Positions 52,209 through 61,400 of a DNA stretch of 64,000 nucleotides are shown piece after piece. Positions within the stretch are counted from its first letter, which is position 1; every line of letters begins with the position of its first letter. This stretch comes from a virus. The DNA lies in the IMG/VR virus record IMGVR_UViG_3300042891_001512, positions 47,346 to 111,345 of that record. One strand, 5' to 3'. The translations under genes and the position numbers were made by a program. The notes beneath the pieces were generated by a model. That model had not been told where the DNA came from. It did no database searches and saw only the letters and a program-made list of their open reading frames with translations.

Positions 52209-54368
52209 ATGTCTTATTTTGATATATCTATTGACAGTTTGCAAAATTCAGAAACTTTTGCAAATGCAATAGCTGATAACATAGTCCCCAAAAATGGCAA
52301 AAACATAATAGGAACAACTACAGCCCAAAGAGGTTATTCTGGTCAAACTTTAAGTTCAACTGATTTAGTTTCAGCGGCAAGCGGTAAAGATCTTTTGGCC
52401 AGCGGGGTTTATGCAAATATGTATAGATTAAATATGACTAGAGAAAGTCTTTCAAGTTTAAGTAGTTCTATATTAGGTTCTGAAGATTCTGACTTACAGA
52501 TACCATCTGCAAATCAAGTCGACGCTGATGGAAACCCAATTATAAAAAAGGGATCAGAAGCAGCACTGAGTATAATCGCTTCAAGTAGTTTAGGCAGAAG
52601 TTACAATGCAGGTATTATCCCAGATTTCCAAAATTTGCTAGAAAGCAAGTACAGGCAAAATGATTCTGAGGGTGGTCATTCTGGGGAGAACGGACCACCA
52701 ACAACAGAGGCAGTTAGCGCAGGCTACATGCCCATAGCATTAGCGTCAAATCTGACAGAACAAGAAATCAAATACTATATTTCAAGAGGAAGTATATTAA
52801 AATCTTCAGCTAGCATAAATGATTCCGGAGTATTAACTCAGGGTTTTCAATTTGATATAACAGATAGTCTTGTTGACATAACTTATAACTCAACAACAAT
52901 ATTTCCTGGCATAGAAGGATCTGGCAAGATTCAAACAGTGCCAGAAGATATAATAAAAGCAAAACCTCAAAAAGCTTTTATTTCAGCAGCTTTGACCGAA
53001 TGTTTGTTGTATTTAGCAAGCGATACTGGTGGAGAATCTTTGAAAATAATTGGTGGGTTTGGAGCGTTTAGAGCTTCAGGTTCATCTGACCAGGGAGCAA
53101 ACTTAACTGAATTAGTTTCAGGAAACAGTATAACCGATCACGCATTTGGTAGAGCTTTTGATTTTAGTTCTATAACAACATCTGGTCAAACAGTCAGGCC
53201 GTTAGCTTCTGGAGTTGAAGCCTATAAGGTCCATTTTGAAAACTTGCTACTTAAGTTGAGCACTGCCCCGCAGCACATACTGCCAGACTTTATAATGGTG
53301 AACAGTTGGGTCGGGCAAGACTATGCTAATGGGAAAACAAATGGAACTATAAGTAAATTATCTCAAAGATATCCAAATTTAAAATTTGTAAAAATAATAC
53401 TTGACTCCAACTCCCACGCAGATCATATACACATGAGTTTTTCTCCACAAAGAGGTGGAATATATGTTGGTGAGAATGGCGCACTATCTTCGGTTTACAG
53501 TAAAGCCGATTCTAACGCATCGGCTGGGTCATCTTCTTCAACAAGGCCCGATAGTGCACCAGTGGTAGTAAACACCTCAGCTTTAACCAAGGTTTATACT
53601 GACCAAAGTAAAATGACAGATTTAGAAGTTTTTACTGTTCTAAAAGAATATGGAAACTTTTCTGCAGAAATGGCAGCTGTTTTTACAGCGATAGCATTTA
53701 GAGAATCAAGCTGGAGGCCAAGGGTGGTTAACAGCGATTCTTTTGTTGGTCTTTTTCAAATAGGCACTAAGGAATCATGGAGTAGAGATTTAGTGATAGA
53801 TCTACAGCTACCATTTAAATCTACAGTTAAAATGTGGCAGTTGGCTTTGGCAGATAAATCTGAATCAACAAATTTAAGCGGCGATGAAATACAAGCGTTA
53901 ATAAATTCTAGGTCTAGATCAGAAAGAAGCGCAGAGTTCTATGCCGGTGCATCAGATCAATTATGGATACCAGTAAACCAGGTTAGAATGCTAAGGTCTA
54001 AGTTAGGTCAAAGGAATTATGCAAATGAAGTCACCTCTGGACCAAAAAGAGACAGTTGTGTATTCTTTGCCTGGGGTGAATTTTTCTTAAGAAACAGTTG
54101 GATGACAAGTGTTGATTTCCAGAAGGCTAAAATTGTTTACATAAAAGCTGGCGGAGATGTTGAAACTTTAAAAGCTTGGATTTTAAAAACAGTGCCAAAA
54201 GATTCCACAGCCTGGTATAATTTTGATGACGCAGAGCATTCTGATAAAACTAAAATAGAAGCTTGGGTAAACGAAGAGGTTTATTTGGGCGAGCAGTACG
54301 GTAATTGGAAAAATGGAGTATTCACTCCAACGCGAGACGCAACGTCTTCTGACAAATGGTTAAAGTGA
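52209..54368 (+). CDS. Two-domain cell-wall hydrolase: M15-type peptidase plus transglycosylase
   Basis: A 719-aa protein. A zinc peptidase domain of the M15/VanY type shows H311-x(6)-D318 (DHAFGRAFDF) and H406-x-H408 (HADHIHMSF). After a Ser-rich linker (435-460) comes a lysozyme-like transglycosylase domain with catalytic E499 (FRESSW) and the supporting GLFQIG at about 514-519. The ~270 residues before them are Ser-rich and probably anchor it to the tail. Together the domains would cut peptide crosslinks and glycan strands of peptidoglycan during infection. Its place between the hub and spike genes supports a virion-bound role rather than lysis. Confidence 0.82.
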   Translation: MSYFDISIDSLQNSETFANAIADNIVPKNGKNIIGTTTAQRGYSGQTLSSTDLVSAASGKDLLASGVYANMYRLNMTRESLSSLSSSILGSEDSDLQIPSANQVDADGNPIIKKGSEAALSIIASSSLGRSYNAGIIPDFQNLLESKYRQNDSEGGHSGENGPPTTEAVSAGYMPIALASNLTEQEIKYYISRGSILKSSASINDSGVLTQGFQFDITDSLVDITYNSTTIFPGIEGSGKIQTVPEDIIKAKPQKAFISAALTECLLYLASDTGGESLKIIGGFGAFRASGSSDQGANLTELVSGNSITDHAFGRAFDFSSITTSGQTVRPLASGVEAYKVHFENLLLKLSTAPQHILPDFIMVNSWVGQDYANGKTNGTISKLSQRYPNLKFVKIILDSNSHADHIHMSFSPQRGGIYVGENGALSSVYSKADSNASAGSSSSTRPDSAPVVVNTSALTKVYTDQSKMTDLEVFTVLKEYGNFSAEMAAVFTAIAFRESSWRPRVVNSDSFVGLFQIGTKESWSRDLVIDLQLPFKSTVKMWQLALADKSESTNLSGDEIQALINSRSRSERSAEFYAGASDQLWIPVNQVRMLRSKLGQRNYANEVTSGPKRDSCVFFAWGEFFLRNSWMTSVDFQKAKIVYIKAGGDVETLKAWILKTVPKDSTAWYNFDDAEHSDKTKIEAWVNEEVYLGEQYGNWKNGVFTPTRDATSSDKWLK

Positions 54369-54377
54369 GGAATTTTT

Positions 54378-54746
54378 ATGGCAACTAATTATCCAAAATT
54401 TGACAATAAAATACAAAATCAAATTGACCTATCAAGAATGCGTCAAGCCAAGACAAGGCCTGGTGTCATCATGCAATTTGATAAAAAAAGCAATCTGGCG
54501 ACAATCATATTGGATGACGCGTATTCTGGCCAGGTTGGAAACATTATAAGTTCAGTCCCCTGCCCTGCTATAATGGGTGTTCAAAATGTTGCACCAGAAC
54601 CAGGAACACGTTGTTTAGTAGGCTTTAGGGACGACAATGAGAACAAGGCTTATGTTATAAGCTATTTTGAAGAAAGCAATTTAGGGTCTAACTACTCTAG
54701 TAATTATACGGTTAATACTGGAATACCAAAGTTTATGGCAAGATAA
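54378..54746 (+). CDS. Baseplate spike OB-fold protein
   Basis: A 122-aa protein with KTRPGVIMQFDKKSNLATIILDD, CPAIMGVQNVAPEPGTRCLVGF and ENKAYVISYFEE, the small OB-like barrel found at the base of phage central spikes. It has GAGGAA seven bases upstream of ATG. The next gene, two bases downstream, supplies a needle-like segment, so together they may make the membrane-puncturing spike. Confidence 0.65.
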   Translation: MATNYPKFDNKIQNQIDLSRMRQAKTRPGVIMQFDKKSNLATIILDDAYSGQVGNIISSVPCPAIMGVQNVAPEPGTRCLVGFRDDNENKAYVISYFEESNLGSNYSSNYTVNTGIPKFMAR

Positions 54747-54747
54747 G

Positions 54748-55392
54748 ATGGACAACACAGCAAAACAAAATGCAAGTCAACCGAATGCGAATTTCCCTGT
54801 AGGGGCTGAACTCAGTAGAAGAAACCAGTTCTCTCAAAGAGAAGTTGGGCTAAATCACCCTGACACAAATTCATTCTTAAGATTGAATGATGAAGGAGAT
54901 GTAGAGATATTTGCTGCTCCAGGGGTTGGCATAGTTATAAGCGCATCCAGCAGAACTATATCGTTCTTTGCGGAGAAGGTAAGATTTTTTTGTGCCGAAG
55001 ACGGTTTGAGGTGGAATGAGTTTAATTTTAATTATTCAGCATCTGACTACTCCCAGCCAACCCTGGTAAAGGTAGACCCTAAAAGCATACATATGGCACA
55101 GAATAGCGCGTATCATTACCTCGCTAAACTTAAAGATATAGATCAGAAAGAAGCCCAAAAGCCTATTACTATTAACGAAGAGTACGGTTTTAGTCAACAA
55201 CAACCTGAAACTGGGCAGAAGTATACCTCCGCATTTTCAATGGAAGGTTTAAACCCTGACCAGATTGTTTTCTTGGACAATATTCTAAAAAATCATTCTA
55301 CTGAATATGTAGAGTACGTAGTAGAATTAATAAAGAATGGTTATTCTAATCAACAGGCTAAAGAAAAGGCTGATAAAGATAAAAATGTCTGA
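54748..55392 (+). CDS. Baseplate spike-associated protein
   Basis: A 214-aa protein. Its first half contains NHPDTNSFLRLNDEGDVEIF and APGVGIVISASSRTISFFAE, short beta strands like those of spike or fibre shafts that follow an OB domain. The second half is helical with a Lys-rich C-terminus. It overlaps the gp25-like gene by 8 bp. Role in the spike or in contacting the wedge is inferred from place. Confidence 0.55.
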   Translation: MDNTAKQNASQPNANFPVGAELSRRNQFSQREVGLNHPDTNSFLRLNDEGDVEIFAAPGVGIVISASSRTISFFAEKVRFFCAEDGLRWNEFNFNYSASDYSQPTLVKVDPKSIHMAQNSAYHYLAKLKDIDQKEAQKPITINEEYGFSQQQPETGQKYTSAFSMEGLNPDQIVFLDNILKNHSTEYVEYVVELIKNGYSNQQAKEKADKDKNV

Positions 55393-55759
55393 TTTATTTT
55401 TAACGATGTCTGGTGATTTATTAATTAATGGCAATAAGGATTTATCGTTAGTTAATTCTGGAGCTCAAAACGATGTCCAGCAAATTTATATTAGATTGAT
55501 GACAGAGCCTGGTGACTTTTTTGTGTATCCAAATTTGGGGACTGACCTTTCTATTCTCTACGGGATGCCACAGAGTAAAGAAACAGGAGATTTAGGGCAA
55601 AGATTAATTAGGGCAGCTCTTGAAAAGGAGAATATTTTTCAAGGTAGGAATATAGAAATAACTTCTGTCCCCACCAGTGCAGACTCAATTAGATTTGACG
55701 TGCACATAACCACTGATAGCAATGAACCAATTGTGTTATCTGTAACACAAAATTTGTGA
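55385..55759 (+). CDS. gp25-like baseplate wedge protein
   Basis: A 124-aa protein from ATG 55385; longer in-frame starts lie within the previous gene. It has the GPW/gp25 pattern: DLSLVNSGAQNDVQQIYIRLMTEPGDFFVYPNLGTDL at the N-terminus, LGQRLIRAALEKENIF in the middle, and the beta end IRFDVHITT. gp25 nucleates sheath assembly and joins the wedge with gp6/J proteins. The baseplate-J gene follows 7 bp later, the standard pair. Confidence 0.82.
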   Translation: MSDLFLTMSGDLLINGNKDLSLVNSGAQNDVQQIYIRLMTEPGDFFVYPNLGTDLSILYGMPQSKETGDLGQRLIRAALEKENIFQGRNIEITSVPTSADSIRFDVHITTDSNEPIVLSVTQNL

Positions 55760-55766
55760 GGATAAA

Positions 55767-56933
55767 ATGATATACGGTACAAAAGATAAATCACAAATAG
55801 TTAATTCTATTTTAGATTCATTACAACAAAATGCCGGTATTGCTGCCATACAACCTGGTTCGGTAGCCAGAGCATTCGCTGAAGCCATGGGATCTGAAAT
55901 AGCAGATCTTTATTCTTCGCTTTCTTTTACCCTTAGACAAGGGGGTCTATCTACTGCTTCTGGTCGTAACTTAGACCTGATTGGCGATCTATATAATATT
56001 AGAAGAAAAGACATTACAGACAATGCCGCAGCGGAAAGACAATCTTATAACATAGAGTTCTATATACAGACTCCATATAGCGTAGATATTGTGATCCCAA
56101 AGGGAACGATCATATACACTAACGTAGATAATTTTAGCACAAAGCAATATAAGTTTAAACTCAACGGTGCCGTGAGCATAGGGGCAAGTACAACGAGAGC
56201 CTATGGTTTGGTTATACCAGATTTCACAGACAATACATACACTGCTCCAGTAGGTTCTTTAACTAGACACAATTTCATTAGCCCTCCTGGCGTTGTGGTA
56301 TATTGCAATAACCCAAAAGAAGTTTATGCTATTATCAACTCAGAATCTGACGACAACTATAGAACCAGAATAATAGGCGCATTAAAGACTCGTACGGCTG
56401 GCACGGTTGAGGCAGTGCGTTTTGCAGCCCTATCCATAAAGGGTGTCAAAGACGTTAGGTTGAGAGAGTCTTCGTATGGCCTGGGCTCCTGTGATGTTAT
56501 TATTGTTCCTGAATCAACAGCAGAAATAAAGATGATGCCAGAGATGGTTTATAACACAATAATTAACGTTAAGCCAGTTGGGGTTAGGTTTAATGTTAGA
56601 GTGGCAGAAAAGATTTCTGTCAACGTTATGGCTACAATAATGGTCTCATCAACTGCGTCAGAAAGTCTTGCTGCCGGCATCAGAAACCAAGCTGTGTTAT
56701 TTGTGAGAAGATACTTGAATTCATCTACGGTTGGAACCACTATATCTATAGCTGAAATAGAAAGACAAATTAAGTTGTCTTCAGATTACATAAGGTCTGT
56801 AACGATAAACTCGTTTAATGCAGATGGAAAAGAAATACCGCTAAAAGATTTTACCCCATCTAGCGATAAAATATATCCTGTAGCTGGAAGTGTTTCTATT
56901 AATTCTGTTATAATGGGCATTAACAATTATTAA
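55767..56933 (+). CDS. Baseplate J-like / gp6-like wedge protein
   Basis: A 388-aa protein with the baseplate-J pattern: GSVARAFAEAMGSEIADLY and LSTASGRNLDLIG at the N-terminus, IPKGTIIYT, then DDNYRTRIIGALKTRTAGTVEAVR and VKDVRLRESSYGLGSCDVIIVP. It forms the inner iris of the baseplate with the gp25-like protein. RBS GAGG is nine bases from ATG. All expected elements are present, so it should be functional. Confidence 0.87.
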   Translation: MIYGTKDKSQIVNSILDSLQQNAGIAAIQPGSVARAFAEAMGSEIADLYSSLSFTLRQGGLSTASGRNLDLIGDLYNIRRKDITDNAAAERQSYNIEFYIQTPYSVDIVIPKGTIIYTNVDNFSTKQYKFKLNGAVSIGASTTRAYGLVIPDFTDNTYTAPVGSLTRHNFISPPGVVVYCNNPKEVYAIINSESDDNYRTRIIGALKTRTAGTVEAVRFAALSIKGVKDVRLRESSYGLGSCDVIIVPESTAEIKMMPEMVYNTIINVKPVGVRFNVRVAEKISVNVMATIMVSSTASESLAAGIRNQAVLFVRRYLNSSTVGTTISIAEIERQIKLSSDYIRSVTINSFNADGKEIPLKDFTPSSDKIYPVAGSVSINSVIMGINNY

Positions 56934-56951
56934 CCCTAGAATAGGTTAGGT

Positions 56952-58202
56952 ATGAAAAAGACTTTTGTTGTTACAAACAAGCATATAGTTCGCGCCCCAA
57001 ATATAGCTCAAGCTAAAAATGTGGTTTTTACTGGCGAAGGCCATGGCGACGTCTTGGGGGAGTCTTCTTCTGTAGAAGAAATCTCGCAAGAAGAAGTTAT
57101 TGATTATATTAATGAAAAAGATTCAATGTACGTACAGTCAGCCGCTGTAGAAATAAGAGACGAAGAAGAAGAGGAAGAGTCAGAAGATCTTTTGTCAGAA
57201 ATATCTGATTCAAGAAATGACTTCCTAAGATCAGAAAATAGAAGATTGGCCAAGAGAGTAGAGACTCTTAAAAACGTACAAGACGAGGTTGTAAGAGCAG
57301 CCTATGCCGCAGCCTACGATGCCTTTGCCGGCTTTGAGTTCCCAGAAATTAAAGCTCCTTCTTTAAAAAAGAATAAAGAAAAAGTTCCAGAAACTGCAGT
57401 AGTAGTCTTTGCAGACTGGCAAATGGGTAAGGTAACACCTGATTATAATACTAATGTATTAGAAGAAAGAATAGAAAGATACACAGAAAAGCTGTTAGAA
57501 ATAACAGAGATTCAAAGAATGGATCATGAAGTAAATGATCTTCATATCTGGTTGTTGGGCGATATAGTCGAAGGTGAAGAGATTTTCCCTGGGCAAAGCC
57601 ACCTTATAGACTCTGGTCTGTACAGACAAGTTGCTGTTAATGGTCCAAGAATACTTGGGAACTTTGTTAAGACCGCATTGGAAAATTTCAATCACGTACA
57701 CATCACTGGCGTGATAGGAAACCATGGAGCAGTAGGCGGAAGAGCACGCAAGCAGCACGATCCAGAAACCAACATGGATAGAATGCTCTATAAGATTATA
57801 GAGTTGATTGTTGGGGACGACGAAAGAGTAACCTTTAATATTCCAGATGGCGTAGGAGAAAGAAACTGGTATGCCGTTGACACAATCGGCAACTACAGCA
57901 GCTTGTTAATTCATGGCGATCAAATGCCTGCACCAAACGCTTTCCATGGTTACTATAAAAAAATAATGGGATGGAAAGATGGAGCAATTCCTGAACATTT
58001 TGATGATGTTTTCATGGGCCATTATCATCAGCAATTTAAGATGACGATAGGAAGTTCCATGTTAAGAATCTCTGGTTCTCCAGAAAGCTATAACACTTAT
58101 GCCCAAGAATATTTCTCGTCTATGAGCAGACCTTGTCAGCATTTAATGTTTGTGCACCCAGAAAATGGAGTAACTTCAGAGTATTCTATTTGGCTAGACT
58201 AA
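56952..58202 (+). CDS. Calcineurin-like metallophosphoesterase
   Basis: A 416-aa protein. An acidic, helical N-terminal region (to about 145, with a run of Glu near 71-78) precedes a metallophosphoesterase domain: D155-W-Q157 in place of DxH, G203-D204 (LLGDIVEGE), N258-H259 (GNHG), H321 (HGD) and H357-x-H359 (GHYHQ). All metal ligands are visible, with Gln at the second position as in other phage members of the family. Possible activities are nuclease, phosphatase or phosphodiesterase. It is unusual in being placed among baseplate genes; it may be a carried passenger gene or act in DNA or host-nucleotide processing. Confidence 0.85.
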   Translation: MKKTFVVTNKHIVRAPNIAQAKNVVFTGEGHGDVLGESSSVEEISQEEVIDYINEKDSMYVQSAAVEIRDEEEEEESEDLLSEISDSRNDFLRSENRRLAKRVETLKNVQDEVVRAAYAAAYDAFAGFEFPEIKAPSLKKNKEKVPETAVVVFADWQMGKVTPDYNTNVLEERIERYTEKLLEITEIQRMDHEVNDLHIWLLGDIVEGEEIFPGQSHLIDSGLYRQVAVNGPRILGNFVKTALENFNHVHITGVIGNHGAVGGRARKQHDPETNMDRMLYKIIELIVGDDERVTFNIPDGVGERNWYAVDTIGNYSSLLIHGDQMPAPNAFHGYYKKIMGWKDGAIPEHFDDVFMGHYHQQFKMTIGSSMLRISGSPESYNTYAQEYFSSMSRPCQHLMFVHPENGVTSEYSIWLD

Positions 58203-58218
58203 GTTAAAGGAATCAGGA

Positions 58219-58458
58219 ATGAAAAGTTACCTGTTAGGTTTCCAAACTGGAGACTTTAATAAAAATGGGAACATTTGGACAACTGGTTCTATCAACCTGT
58301 ACAGCAATAAGTTTTATAAAAATTATTCATATTATAGATCAAAAACTGGATTAAACTTAATACGGAGATTACACCTTTGTTGGAACAGAGGTGTCTTCTC
58401 CGTCTTATTCAGCTGGCCATTCAACGCCAATAGATCCGCTAGCTTCCTACGTAACTAA
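58219..58458 (+). CDS. 5' part of the large TP-rich appendage gene (out of frame from about 58360)
   Basis: ATG 58219, with AAAGGA and AGGA upstream, starts MKSYLLGFQTGDFNKNGN and reads sensibly to KTGLNL (58359). It then turns into RRLHLCWNRGVFS and stops at 58458. The next frame from 58361 gives YGDYTFVGTEVSSPSYSAG, a smooth continuation into the long ORF. As at 41161, the join needs a +1 change. The alternative start of the long ORF (GTG 58391) has no convincing RBS. Confidence 0.6.
   Translation: MKSYLLGFQTGDFNKNGNIWTTGSINLYSNKFYKNYSYYRSKTGLNLIRRLHLCWNRGVFSVLFSWPFNANRSASFLRN
58354..58364 (+). other. Second +1 frame-change site (AAC TTA A TAC GGA)
   Basis: The codons run AAC TTA ATA in the first frame and TAC GGA GAT in the second; the second frame has a stop at 58358, which confines the change to just before 58361. 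TTA-A is not a good slippage site, so an extra A (sequencing, mutation) is at least as likely as recoding. Confidence 0.45.
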
Positions 58459-61400
58459 CTATGGAGAAGTAGTTAGGGACGAGGCAAGCCCTTCACTGCT
58501 CAGATTTGTTGACACTAGTTCTAGAGTTGACATAATATCATTCAAGCATAAATTCACGAGTGTTCCTGGCGATCAACAGCCAACATTTACATTCCAAATA
58601 TATGAGTCAGACAAAGTCAACGGACCTTGGCTTAAGTCAATATTAAATATCGATTCAAATTCAATATTTTTAAGCAATTCTAAACCATATATTAAAATAG
58701 AATTAACAATATTTTCTGACGTAGAAGACTTGTCAGCACTTGGTTTATTATTGTATGTTAACGTAGCGATACATGATACTACAACCCCAGTAATATCTGA
58801 TTCTGCTAGAAATATTTTAAGAAAATTTCCTACATGGATGGACATCTATGATGACTCAATTGAGCACGCCACACCAGAACTAGCTACTCCAGTAACTGTT
58901 GGTGGTAAATTTGTTAACTCTTTAGTTAGTCATTACTTAGATGATTTTAATACTCAATTAGATGTTTCAAATATAAACAATTTTATTAGCACAGCAGATA
59001 TTGACATTCCAGCCTGGGGCTATGTATCCTACAACATACCAGCAGCTTCTTTAAATTTTGTTGGCGATCTAATTAAATTAGCTAGAGCGTCTTCATTAGA
59101 AAATTTCAATTCTTCAAGGTCTACTGACTATATCTATTATCACAATCTATTAGATAGTCAAATAATGACATTGAGAAAATTTGATTCGTTAACTATAGAT
59201 GGATCAATTTATTCACAAGAACCAATCATGCTGTTCAACATATTTGATGAATTTGGCGCAAGGGTTGGGCTAAAAAGATTGTACCTAGAGGAAAATCTTT
59301 CTTTCAAAAAAAGAATACTTGATGCGTATATAAACCCTCCGTCGGTAAGCTTAGATGGTTTTAAGAAAACTCTAAGAAGAGAATTAAATATTTGGGCAGC
59401 TTATGGCGCTACTCCAGATTCAAATTACCAGGGCGCAACACCAGATGTTTTAGAGATTAGAGACATAGAATCTTCCACTCCATACATTGCCGATAATGGT
59501 GTGCCGGAAAACCGCTTTTATGATTTTGTTAAATACATAAATGAACAATATCCATTCAACTTGGGCTATGCGAACTGGGATGAAAGCATATGGGATTATG
59601 CTGGCTTAGACAATGAAGGCGTAGATTACATACCAAACACATATGACAATGCGACTCCGTTGTCTGATTATTTCCAACCAGGTGTTGGCGATTTTAAAGA
59701 TCTTAGTATTGAAATATCAAAAGCAGATTCAGCTACGATATCATTTGAGGGCTACTTCGCCGCAGAAGGGTTCAGAACAGAATCGCTCACCGACTACTAT
59801 ATGCCAATTGAAATTGGGTATACATATAAGGCGCAGTATACGGAAGTATTACCAGATCCTAATGCAATCAACCTTACAGAACGTACATCTGAACATTTAA
59901 TCACATACGCAGATGGTTTTCTTGAAAATTATGGCCCAGATGCCGCAAGCCAATTAAATGGAGCAGTTGCCCTAGTCTACGAAGTCGCGATGCCTGCGCA
60001 CAACCAGTATGCAACCCCGTCTGTATTTTACGCGAACTTAAACTACTTTAATAGAAATGATTTTTTTGTTCGCAATTATTTTGGGCAGAATGATCAAGCT
60101 AGTCCAGAATACAACTATATATCCATTGTTGATTCAAATGGTTTAACAAATCAAAATGTAATTTTTAAAGAAAAAACTTACAATTATGAATATGAAAATT
60201 CTTTAGCAACACCTAGAACTTCATCTATAGATATAAAGAAAGCAAGTTCAGTAAAGATAGTCAATAAAGCTATATGGTTACCACAGGCCCAAACGTATGC
60301 ATCTGGTTATGGCGGCGAGTATAGAGTCACATTTAATGAATCAAATGTTTCAGCAGTAAACCCAGCAATAACTTCAAACATAGCGTTGGCTACTCCAAAT
60401 ATTAATTACATAAATGCAAACTTCAAAATAGGTTCAACAGTTTATGGTTCAACCCCAACAATAAAATACTCTAACGTTATTGAAGATTCGATCATAATAA
60501 ACAAAGATAATGATCCAGAGTTAACACAAGATGAAACAATATTTGTATCTGAACTAACAAAAAATTTATTGATTCCAACTAGTGGAACCCCTAATAGACT
60601 AATCATAGAAAATGTTAAGATAGATTCTAAGCCAATTTTCACAGTTGAAGAAATCTATAGAGAGCCAGGGCAACCTGTTACTACGCTTGATTTCTCTCCA
60701 AAATACGGTGGAAAATCTTACTTCCCTATGTTGGACACTAAATATTTTGTTCCTTCTTCGCCAAATATAATCTTGAATTCATATTTGCAAACAGAACTTA
60801 CGACACCTGTCTATTCTAATTATTTTGAATCAGCGACATTTAACTATAGCTCATTGCCATATGTTTTGGGTATAACAAATAATCTTCAATCAACACCAAA
60901 CTATCCATTTAAGAGCCCAGTTTGGATACCTACTGAGGAAGACGAACTAAAAACAACCCCAATGATCAGGGGTTATGTTGACTATCTTGGTAATATTTAC
61001 AAGAGAGAAGAAGTGGCCCAAGAGAGCAACAGCCCATTTGATAGGAATAAAAGAGATACATTCTTAGATACTTATTCTTTAACTAGAAAAGATTTTGGTT
61101 TAACTAAAGATTCAAATAATCAATACTATATAACGGAAATAAAGCCAATATCATTAAATGATAAAGTTATTCTTGAAGCTTCACAAGAAACGGTTCTTAG
61201 AGAAGACAGTGCTTTGTTCCAGTATAAGCAAGATTCTTCTAAGGTCATCAAGGAAATATACGATGCCTCGAATAAAGAATTTTACTTTTCTCCAATTGAT
61301 ATAAATGTTAATTTAGATAAAGGTTATAAGAACACTTTTTCAAATTCGATAAGTTCAAATCCAATTTCCATGAATACAGGCTGGTTAAATTTAGCTGATG

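Noticed and set aside
58391-58393. GTG 58391 as the true start of the large appendage protein
   Set aside because: No good RBS, and the sensible sequence extends upstream to 58361 in the same frame and from there to ATG 58219 in the other.
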